Source: Paragordius varius
Lineage: Eukaryota > Nematomorpha
Assembly (NCBI GenBank): GCA_964247055.1
Contig: OZ176056.1
Coordinates: 6,448,001-6,512,000 of the forward strand
Reading direction: 5' to 3'
DNA length: 64,000 nt
The first letter of the stretch is position 1; each line of letters opens with the position of its first letter. The translations under genes were made by a program, and so were the position numbers. Under the pieces are notes generated by a model. That model saw only the letters and a list, made by a program, of their open reading frames with translations. It was not told the DNA's origin and ran no database searches. This document shows positions 36,647 to 49,000 of the stretch, one piece after another.

Positions 36647-37356
36647 TTATTTTTGCTTGGACTGGTACTTAAATGCATGTAATTCATATGGTTTCAATGA
36701 TTGAATCATATCGGAAGAATAAATATTATTTGAAGCTTTTACGTTTTTCAAATATTTTTTTTCAAGCTTTGTATCGACACTTTCAATCGGATCCAAATAA
36801 TTGAGTGTTGTTTTTTCAAGCAAGTATTCATTATGAGGTGATAATAGGGTGGAAATATCAATCTAAAAGTAATTATTACGGCAAATAATTAAATATATAC
36901 CATTTAAGATTCAACGTGTCCCTCGAACAATTCAAATTAATTATTTGTTTTGAGGATTAACTAACTAACTTCTAAATGTGAAATATATCTTTACGTCTTA
37001 GTTTATTATTTTTTTCCGTATTATATTAATTTTAAACTTAATTTCATTTTTTAAAATTATAGAAATATATAGCTATATTTGATCTTAAAATACACTTAAT
37101 TCGTTTTATGAATTTCAATTGTTCGAGTTTAATTGTTTGATATGTAAATATGTAAGGAGTCAACATAATAAAAAATAAAAGTTGGTCATTTTTTAAAAGA
37201 AGGAAATTATATTTTTGGATATCTAATGTTTTCGCAGAATATTTTAAGTAAATCGTTAATTTTATATCTAAAAACAGAATTACACCGGTTAGGTTATATC
37301 ATAAAAATTTGACAATAAATAATTTAATATTTAAAAAAATAGTCATTTTTATTTTG

Positions 37357-37402
<46 letters not shown>

Positions 37403-40400
37403 TTTATAGTTCAAATTCACCCTTGAACAATTTTCACCATCGAACAATTCAAATTCACCCTTGAACGATTCAAATTGACCCTAAAAATAAATTATGTTTT
37501 TCAAACTTATATAACTCATTATTATTATGAAATATATCTTTATGGCATAGTTTATTATTTTTTCAGTATTAGATTAATTTAAAATTTTATTTCCCAAAAT
37601 ATATAAAAATATAGGAAATTTTAATTTTTAAAAAAAACATATAATTAATTTGAGGGTGAATTTGAATTGTTCGAGGGTGAATTGAATTGTTTAAGGGTGA
37701 ATTCGAATTGTAATACTTTTATATATAATATTAGATAAAAATAATTTATATACTTGATATGTTTGATTGAAATTTGGGGCCATGTAATGTTCATCCATAA
37801 CGTTTGCATGTATGGTTAATCCATAATACTTTATAATTTCATCATACATAAATATATTAAAAATAAGCGAAAAATTGGTAATTATTTTTTCAAAAAAATA
37901 GAGTAAAAATATAAGTTTAAGGCAAAAAATGGATAATTAATTAAATTTTTTTTTGAAAAACCGTATTTTTAATAAATGAATCTCGTTTTGATCGAGGAGG
38001 AAGGAATAAAGATGGTAATAAAACTTTCATTTTTTCAATAGTGAGAGAGAAAATCAGGAATCAATAAAATATAAATTTTATAGACTTTTTATATTTTGAC
38101 TTTAAAACTAAATATCACAGTAATGATTCAAATAAAATTTTCATAATTTTTACCGTTGATAGAGAATGATTAAACATTTTGAAATTGACTAGATGTATAT
38201 TATTCGAGGTTGACAAATATGTCTTTAACGCAATCTGTTGATTTACATTATCAGTTGTTAGTAATATAGATATTGGTTGTAATAATTGTAAGGATTGTCG
38301 CCAGGCCTTAGCACTCCAATGTCCAAATGTGTTGTCATCTATTCACATGAAAAAAAGTTGTTAATAGTAACTTATTTCTAATTTTATTTTTTTTTGAAAA
38401 AAATTATTTTAATTTAAAAAAAAAAGGGGGGGGGGAGGTGACGATATTTTTAGAATTTTTAGAAAGAGTGACTGCATTCAAATCAAAATGCAATGTTTGA
38501 TATGAAATATATCATTATACTCTAATAGTGGTGCCTTATAAATGATAATATAAAAGAATTAAAAAAAATAGTTTACGATTACGATATTCTAAAATATGTT
38601 TCACATATAATATTTATACTTTTATTATAATTTTAGTTTAATTTATAAACATAAAATTTCCATATTGATTTCACTGATCATTACAATTTGAAGTTATGAT
38701 AAGCTTTTCTACCAAGTTCGAAAAAAATGGTTAAAATGCAATACCAATGTGATCATTTGCGACAATTGGCATAGATTTTTCCATAACAAGCCTAAATCGA
38801 TTAGTATAGGGGATATTATCTGTTGGTGGTTCTTGAAGCCCCCTATTATCATCTTGTATTAATCGTCTATCAAGGATTACCTCTAACCTACCTGAGAAAT
38901 AAAAAAAGCCTATAAATTGAAAATCATAAATTGTATGATAAAAAAAAGTATTTAAAGAAAAGCTCGAAAAAGGTTAAAAAATATTGACCAAAATATAAAT
39001 TATGTAGTATAAAAGCAGAATAAACTTTTTTAAAAATAAGAGTATCTGTAAAAAGATAAAATAACGGTATAAAAAATAAAATTACAAGGACATAAAATAA
39101 AAAGGCATCATCTTCTAGTAAAAAACCCATAATTTTAAAGCCTTTAACACAAACAATAATTTAGATTAAAATGAGAGTTATCGAATTAAAGTATTACCAA
39201 TATATATAGCTATTCCTTATTTTGCAAACCCAAATAAATAAATAGGTTATATAAAACGTTTAATAAAATAATATATACTTTGTTTATGGTTGTATGATTT
39301 CAGTATTTTTTTTTTGAAAATAAAATTAATTTTTTTATATATTAATTTTTATCGTAAAAAACCTTGATTAAGATTGGCAACACCCAAGGGTTGAGCAGTT
39401 AAAATTGACATTCGATTCCATAGTTTTGAATCTATCACGAAATGAAAAAATTGAAATCATTCATGTGTTAAACATTAATTTTTTAAACAATTATTGCCGT
39501 TTTTTATGCAAAAAATGGTACAATATAAAATTTTTACTATATAAAAAATTAATTTTATCATTTGTCAATTTATATTTAAAAAAAATGACGAGAAAATAAT
39601 AACCAGTAGATGTGTAGCCTTCAAGATAAGCCGTGGTTGGCATAGGATAAAAATTTGCTTGAATTGGTAATTTAGAAAAATATCGACGTTTTTGCATCTA
39701 TATGAAAGAGTTTTTGAAAGCAAATGTCAATAAATTTGAGTGTTTAAATAAATACAGTAAAATTGAAAAACAAAACACTTAAAACTAAAAGATATTATAA
39801 TAAATTTTTTTGAAAAAATATTTTTAATTCTTGATATAATCTATAAAGAAAAATAATTAATTTTCTACATTCACAACCTAATCGATATAGGTTGTATTGA
39901 AAAAATCGGGGTTATATGGTACATAAAAAAGATATTTACATAAAAAATTATAATTATACGGACAAAATGTAAAAATATAAAGACAAAAATTTTAATCTAA
40001 AAGACAACCATACTTTTATATCTTAATTTTGCCTTAAATATATCGATTGTTTTAAACTGCAAAGTATAAAATAGAGTGTAAAACGGTGAAACAATATGAT
40101 TTTTATAGAAGAAATTAAGATCTTAAATAAGTATGGTTTTTACGTTTTGTCCGTATAATTTCAATTTTTACTGTATTTATTTATTCATTTAACTTGTCTT
40201 TATAATTTATAATTTTTTGTATGATTGTGGGTAATCATAAAAAACAAAAATATAAAAAATTTATTTATGTTCAAAAGCGTTATATTTTATCAGATTTTAA
40301 AGGAGTTTAGAATATTTAACAATATATACGTGAAATCCATTGTTGTCAGTATAAAAATATTCCTGATTATTTATGGACGTGTCAATATTCATTGCTAATT

Positions 40401-43400
40401 CCTTATTGCTATTCTCAACAAAATCATTGAGGTAAATGGTATTTTCAATGGTTACACTATCATCCAATGCATCTATAAAGTAGGTTCAAAAAAAATTAAT
40501 GAATTAAAGTGAAAAATTATCGAAACCTAAAAAACCTAAAATAGCAATATTTTTTAAAATCTTGATTTCATTAAATAAAACCTTTTAGGGGTCACAAAAT
40601 ACAGAAGAGAGAAGTTTAAAGTGAAAACATACTAACTCAATTATATAGTTTGCTTATTTAAGATTTAAAGCAGTGATGTGTCTAACATAAAACCCTGCAA
40701 AATATTTCCATAGCCCGCCAGAAATTTTAAATAAAATAAAAAAAATTTACATAATCTCAATCGAATTGATTGATTTCTTTAACCAAACATATTTTCCGAA
40801 TTAAGTTTATCTGAATTTGGACCATGAATAGCAAAAAAAGTGTTAAAATAAAAAATACAGTCTTCCGAGTTTTGTTGGATCGAAAAAAATGCGGTTTAAG
40901 AAGCCATTTGTGTTAGACACCACCACCCCCCCCTGATTTGAAGATAATTAAAAAGAAAGAATTTGTCTTTTTTAGATTTTTTTTCAATTTCAAATAATTT
41001 TTTACAAAAAAATTTATTACCCAGATCGTTAAATTTGATACGATGCGTTAAGTAGGAATATCGTTTAGACATGGCACTTATTCTATGAGAATTGTGATAA
41101 ACCGTTTTAAAATCTTGGTATACCAATGGGAAATGGCTAATAACTTGACTTTCTACAATCCCTGTAAAATGAAAAAAAACCATATGTTAATTAAAATAAT
41201 TAAAGTAAATATAATGGAAATATTGTAATTTTTTGGGTAATTTTATGATTAAATATTGGAATAACCTTAGTTATTTACAGTAATTTAAAATAAATCTAGA
41301 TGACATTTTTAATTTTGTGTTGAAATAGCTTCAAAATTATCTGTCCTGTCATTAGGATTTAAATTATTTATTCGTTTTTCATTTTAATTTATAAATTTTT
41401 AAACCCCAAATCCATAAATATAAACTTTGGTATAAGCTAAAAAATATTAACAACAAATTGTAAATGATAATTTTTTATCAAAATTAAATAAATTATATCT
41501 GTTACAAATATTTAAGGGATTCAAGGGTTTTGATTTATTAAATATATCATTTTCACTTCGAATTCACCCACAAACATTTTTAATTCATTTTAATACCTGG
41601 TTATATTAAATTTGATCCAAATACTTTTATATAAAAAACAAGGCGGCCAAAATTATAAATATTTTCATATATATAAGTAATTGTTGTTTTTTAAAAAAAA
41701 TAATAATAAAATTAAGTGATAAACAGAATAACACCAGATAAATTATAAAAATATATATTTTAAGTTTTTTCACATTATAGTTTTAGGGTGAATTTGTAAT
41801 GTTGTTCAAGGGTTGATTGAGCTGTAAATGGCTAAAATTATAGCATTAAAATGATATTAAGATCTATTTATACCTCAAATCCATCCTTAAACATTTCAAA
41901 GTTATCCTAAAATAAATTGTGTGCTTTTGAATATCACAAAATTACCCATATATTTGTTAACAATGATTTGTTATGTTAAAAAAATTACATGGCGTAAAGA
42001 TATATTTCATATTATTAAAAAATTAAATATATATATATATATATATAAATGAACTTTGATAAATATTTTATTAGAGTTTAAATATAAATCGTTTTAATGC
42101 AAACGTAATATATTAATTTTTATACTGTTTAGAAAAAACGTTTGAGAGTTTATCAAATTTGGGCATATTTTTGCATTTTCGCGGGCCGCATGCTGTTCTA
42201 GGTTATATTTGAAATGTTTAAGGGTTTTATAGGGGGAGAAAATTGGGGGGGGGGGGAACATAGGGTTACTAACTCATGAAATGATGAGCGATATTTTTAT
42301 GTTGACGATGATAATAAGATTAATTCTCTTATTATACTTATTATTATAGGTGTTAAGGGAGGAAGAGATGATGTGAAATACCATTTACAATTCAAATTCA
42401 CCCTCGAACAATTCATATTCACCCTTGAACAATTCAAATTCACCGTAAAAATATATTGTGTGTTTTCTCAAACTAATATAACTCATTATTCATATGAATT
42501 ATATCTTTATGGCATAGTTTACTACTTTTTCAGTATTATTTTAATTTTAAACGAAACTTAATTTTTAAAAAATATATAAAAATATAGGTAATTTTTGATC
42601 TTAAAAAATATATAATTTATTTGAGGGTGAATTTGATTTGCTCGAGGGTGAATTGGATTGGTATAGCATGTAGAATACTTTTATGTCACTACTCTCTATC
42701 AAATATGTTTACATTACTCTTGACATCCGTTCACTTGTTGATTTTGGTTATTGTTAATTGGAATGAATAGCTATTAAATGATTCTTTTTTTGACAAACTC
42801 AATAACAAAAGCTGATATATTATACGTTTTCTACTCCAAATTTGGCATTTGTGGGCATCTATAATATCACTTTTTGATTGCATCAGTTCCTTTGTCTGAT
42901 TGTTTTGTGTCGGGTAAGGAAAATTAATCTAATCATTCAATTAGAATTTTTTAGGCAATGTACATTCGAGTGATTGATTGTCGTCTTTAGGTGACATAAA
43001 TTGAGGAACGGGAAATGCAGGGGCAAGTAAGTGTATTAGGAACAAAATAAAAAAAATTATTACCATCGATTGAAATAACTAATGCCATATCCTTGTGTGA
43101 TGTGCTTAGAGGTGTTTGTTTTTGCGATCCAGGTAAAAAGAGATAAGCACCTGAGGTTTCTTTGCTTTTACGAGCTTCGTAATATCCAAAACTTATTTTA
43201 ACGTCAGTGTAATCATCATCATTAACATTATTAGCATTTTCAATAATTTTCTATTACGTGTAAAGGATAAATTGTAGTAAATTTAAAATCAATCATTCGC
43301 AATTTAAATTTATGAATTTCAAAAATAATGTTATTGTGAATATAAAGAATATCACAAAATTGCCCTTTTTCCTTAATCCTAATCATATAATATGGGGTTT

Positions 43401-44503
43401 TTTATATAAAAAAATAATAGAACAAAAAAATATGCTTGATAACTTTAAATTATTACGTTTTTTATAATTTAAACTAATTCTTCAACTTAACATATCTTTT
43501 GCCTTGAATACGTAAAAACTTTCTTTCGCATATGAATGAAATATTAACAAAACATCAAAAAAATTGCACCTGTAAATAACCGCTCTCTTTATTTAATTGG
43601 TATATTTTATTATTCCGAGGCAAGGTGATATGATCAGAGGCAGAATCGATAGTTTTATCTTCAACGTAAAATCCCAACCTATTTTGTGGGAATCGAAAAT
43701 TTAACAAAACATAGTTATTAAATAATTTACAGTAAAAGTTAAAATTATACGGATATGGACAAAACAGAAAAATATAAAGACAAATATTTTTTTCTTAAAG
43801 ACAACCATACCTTTTTCAAATCTTGATTTATTTAAAGATAATTCATTGTTTGAAATTCAAGAAAAGAATAAGGATGTATATTGGTAACCACATTCAATTA
43901 TATAGTTAATGATTTTGATTAAATGCTTTTTATATGGTTTAATTAAAATTTTAAATGTATGGTTGGTTGTCTTTTGGAAAAAATGTTGTCTTAATACTTT
44001 TACGTTTTGTCCGTATAATTTCAATTTTTAATGTAATTAAAAAGTAGACATGTTTTATTAATTTTTTACCATTTTCTTCATAGATAGTTTCAAAAAACAT
44101 AAACGTATAAAAATTTAGAAATATTTTGACAATAAAATCTAAAAAAAAGATGTAAAAAATATAAACTTTTGTAAAACATTCATCCATATTTTGTGTCGCC
44201 TAAAATCACCAACATTCCAAATTGAAATATTGGCCATTTTCGATGCTCCGGACATAACACAGGGAATATTTTTACCATAATCCATTTTATTATTTGAGTT
44301 TGTAGTATAAATTTTTGGATTGTAATAAAACAAATTAATAGGCGTAATAGACAAGGGTGGTATTTCAAAATCAACTAAATTCTATGGATGTTTTGTGTTT
44401 AAAAAAAGGTAAGAATATAAATAAAAGAGCATAAAATTAAAAAGTCACATTTTAAATAAAACTACAAGATAATTTTTTTCATATAAAAAACATTGATTAA
44501 CCC

Positions 44504-44557
<54 letters not shown>

Positions 44558-46016
44558 CCCAAATATTTATAATCCTAAAAAATATGGTTTAATGTGTTAC
44601 CAATTTACATTTCTTTTCCTTTTTTAATAAAAACAATAGGAGGGCCGGTAGCAGAAAAAACTTGAGTTTTTAAAGTTATGGTTGAGTATTCAAAAATAGC
44701 TATTTAGATTATAAATTCCATCTTTAGAATACCAATATTGACTGTATATGTTAAGATTATTACAAATCAATAAAAATTAAAATTTGCCTTAAAATTGAAA
44801 AATTAGATGTTTTTTTTTCAAACCAAAAACCTCATATTTGTAATCATTTTCATCCAAAAAAGTTTCTGATGAATGCCCTTCGGTGAAAATAGGGGATATT
44901 CCAGTGTTTGTAAAATTTATGTTGGGATTAATCTGACTTTTTAACCAATGATGCGTTGAATAATCGCTCTGAGCGGGAAAATAACTCTCCAAACATATGA
45001 GGGGTGTAGGACTAAGTATTACAAGTGTCTCATGTCGCGATTGTGTTAAAGAATTTGTTAGGTATAATTGATGTCTAAATGTGATAAATGTACATATAAT
45101 ATAATTTCAAATTATAGGACGACTCAATGATCATGAATTGGAAAACATACATTAAAATACAGTTAAGTCATTCCTCTTGTGCAAAAAAAAAACAAAATTT
45201 TTCGAAACAAAATACACCATTTACAATTCAAATTGACCCTTGAACAATTTAAATTTACCCTAAAAATAGATTATGTGTTTTCAAACTAATATAACTCATT
45301 ATTATTAATGTGAAATATATCTTTATGGCTAAGTTTATTATTTTTTAAGTTTTATTTCAATTACAAATAAAATTTCAATTTTTTATAAATATATAAAAAT
45401 ATAGGTAATTTTTAATCTTAAAAAACACATAATTTATTTTTGGGGGAATTTGAATGGCAAGGTGAATTAGAAGTTTAACTGGCATATATTTTGAAATGAA
45501 TCATTGATACTAGAAATCAATTCAGTAGGGAAATGCGACCATTTTATTACGTATAAAAAAGAAAAAAAATTAGACGAAAGAAAAAGTGTTTTTAAAGTAA
45601 AATCTTATTGGGCAAAAAAGGATGGAAAAAGCATTTTCGAAAATATAAAGGTTGATATCGATTGGGTAAAACTCTAATTAGTTTAATGACCATCTATAAA
45701 TTACATATTATTTATGCAAAAATAAATCGTAAAATATAAATTTTTCAACACTTGTCCTAATAGCTAAAATCATTGGAATACAATATATAAAAACTTGATA
45801 TATTCCTCATCATCATGCTTAAATGTTGGAACATTCGATAATCGATGTTTCCCATCAAACTCCGTAATAAAGTCCATTTTTGTCGGGTTTTCTTGTTGTG
45901 ATAAATTTTGATTTTTAATTACAGATTTTGGAATAGATTGAGTATTTGACAAAAACATTAATTGTTTTATACTTTGAACCATAAGATTATCTGTTTTGTG
46001 TAATGCATCTATCATT
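36647..46016 (-). CDS. MAN2A1: MAN2A exons 11-23, C-terminal beta domains
   Basis: Exons in transcript order: 46016-45795, 45074-44831, 44381-44167, 43678-43570, 43250-43064, 41161-41021, 40472-40330, 39697-39604, 39431-39363, 38891-38745, 38338-38154, 37828-37754, 36862-36647 (TAA). Landmarks: [13 protein letters not shown] (family AHIPPLGLKVY), [13 protein letters not shown] ([12 protein letters not shown]), [10 protein letters not shown] (NRFYTDLNG), [18 protein letters not shown] (SKLPLQANVYPMTTMAYI), [30 protein letters not shown], and NIHLVNFKM. The join of exons 12 and 13 is chosen directly (KYE to [10 protein letters not shown]). Exon 22 (37828-37754) has the weakest acceptor. Confidence 0.88.
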
Positions 46017-49000
46017 CTAAAACGTGGAAAAAAAATCTTATATATCAGTTATATTTATAAAAATAAAGAATTAAAAAGTATGGTTGTCTTCTAGTATTTG
46101 TCTTTTTTACATTTTGTTCGTAGTAAATTTATTTATGAAAAATATGTAAAATCCCATTATTATGAAAAAACGTTTTTACAATAATTATTGATATATGGTT
46201 ACAACATAGAATATGCTACCTAAAACAAATAAATCCATCCATTTAAATACACTTGCAAAAAAACCTTTAATTAGAGATTATAACCACCTTAAAAAAAACC
46301 ATCAAAAATTCACAAAATATAAACTTTTGTGTTAAAAATCTAAAATGTCAAAAAAAATTTATGTTACATATTATAATAATCAGCCATAACATGGTGTCGA
46401 GCTGTCCCCGTTATACCATCATGATGTTGAAATAAACCCAAACTATTTCGTGCGATTTCTAAGTAATCACCATCATGCTTAAAATTATTTTCATTTTCGT
46501 TTTTGAATTCAGAAATATTGTCGTTCATATTAGCCATACTTGTTTTGCCCTTATGAATGTTTGCAAGTGAATAAAATATTTCAGCACTTCTAAAATAAGA
46601 TTTATATATATAATATATTAACCCTGAAATAAAATATATGTTTTTTAGGATTAAAAATTACCTATATATTATTCATAATTTTTTAAAAAATAAAATTTTT
46701 TGTTTTAAAAAATAATACTGGAAATATAATAAACTAAGCCAAAAAGATAAATATATTTCATATTAATAATGAGTTTTTTAAGCCTGAAAACACATACAAA
46801 CTTATTTTTAGGGCGAATTTGAATTGTAAATGCCAAGCGTACCAAATGTTTAAATACAAAAAATATTTATTTTAAAACATATATTGTTTATCAGTAAAAA
46901 AAACAATCAAAAATTATAATTAAATCACAATATTCAGATAAAAAATGAATGCAAAGAATATACTTTCAAATAAAATGCTAAAAGTTTAATATTTATAATG
47001 TAAATACAATCCGATTTATTTTATTGAGTTACCGCTAAAAATTACATAAAATCAAAATAAAATTTATCATTAGTTCATTAATTTTGTGCAAATAAAGTTA
47101 TAAATATCTATAATGGCAGAGTGTGGTAGATATTACTAAATTTTATATGAATAGGTTTATAATATATTTGAAAATCACTAAAATTAATTCATTTATAACC
47201 CATTTTTCAGCTCCAAATATTTTTATACCATACCATTTAAAAAAATGAAAATAAAAAATTAATCATTATATAAATTTGAAACAATCTTGCCTTAATCTAG
47301 TTTCTAGGACACGTCCCAATTGTTTATACAGGGGTCTTGAAGTGTAATAACCACTCCAATAGTTATCATCTCGGTCGGCATATGTAAAAAAATCACCCGA
47401 TATAATTGGAAAATTAGTTTTTGTAATTTCGATTTCATTATTTATTTCATTATTATTGTTGTTTAGATTTGAAGTATTTTGTGTATTGTCAAGCGCCTGG
47501 AAATAATCGGAAAGTGTACCAAATTGTACCTAACATAAATATATATATACCATTTACAATTCAAATTCACTCTTGAAAAATTCAAATTCACTCTTGAACA
47601 ATTTCAAAATCACCCTTGAACAATTCAAATTCCCTCTTGAACAGTTCAAATTTACCTTTAAACAATTCAAATTCACTCTTGAACAATTCAAATTAACCCT
47701 CTAACAATTCAAATCACCTTAAACAATTCAAATTCACCCTTATACAATTCAAATTCACCCTAAAAGAAATTATGTGTTTTGTAAAATTAAAAATTACCTA
47801 TATTTTTTTATATTTTAAAATAAATAAAATTACGTTTAATTTATATTAGCCCGAAAACACATAATTTATTAATAGGGTAAATTTAAATTGTTCAAGGGTG
47901 AATATTGTTCGAAAGTGAATTTGAATTGCAAATGGTATAACATAAAATGTTTTAAGGAAACAATTTTGCTGTATATTTGGACAAAAATTAAAAAATTACG
48001 ATAAAAATTGAAAATAAATAAAAACACATATAATGTTTAAAGTCGAATAAATTAGATAAAAAACACATGCGTACTTTATTATTTATCAAAAAATAAAAAA
48101 ATATTTTAATTATACTTCAAAAAAAATTTTCATTTCTATTGCGAAATTTCAAATTGAAAAAATATAATACCCACCATATTTTGCAAAAAAAATCGAAAAT
48201 TATCATTTTATTAACTTTAAAAACATAAAAGATTTTTTATATATATATAAACTACATCTTGCTTAAACCAATAGTGTCAAGAGATCACATGTAATTTGAA
48301 TTATGGTAAAATTTATTGTAAAGTGGTAAAATTATAATTCTCACAAATTATTTTTATGTCATTCATGCATCCTAAAACAATATATATTATCAAAAAATTT
48401 TACATATAGTTTAGTTTCAAAAATTTAATGATTACTTTAACATTCAATTCAGGGTGCGCGGTAAAATAATCCATAAGTCGTAAATAATTTTCCATTTGAT
48501 ATTTCCATTCAGCCGGTTTTTGGTAACGGAAATCATCACCAAGCGGTACAAGCAAATTGTTTGTGCGATATAGTTGAGCCTTTTTCCTATACTGATCTAG
48601 GAGTAAGTGGGCTCTAAAAAATTTATTTTAGGTTTACATTTTATTTAAACTAAAAAAATTTCGATATAGAATTAAACAACTTTTTGTGTAAAAAGTGTTT
48701 TAAACTAGCGAAAAAATAGTATCTTTGTCGGGCTTGAAAAAATCCATAAATTAAGCTTTGGAAAAAGGTTTAAATTGTAAATATATTTATATAATGTTTA
48801 ATTACAAAAGTCATGATCGGTTCTAATAGGATTTGGCATAAAGATGAATATATAGTAAAGGGAATATAAGCATATCCTTAAAACTAAGAAAAATAGTCGG
48901 TAAAATTACCAGTTATATACTTCATACCACATGGCTCAACACAATAATAAAAGACTTCGAATCGATTAATTGAAATGTAGAATTAGCGGTATCAAGAAAA

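Noticed and set aside
42940-43050. Minus-strand open stretch [17 protein letters not shown] in MAN2A intron 15
   Set aside because: Looks protein-like, but exons 15 and 16 join directly with perfect phase and homology, and no clean acceptor and donor pair fits it.
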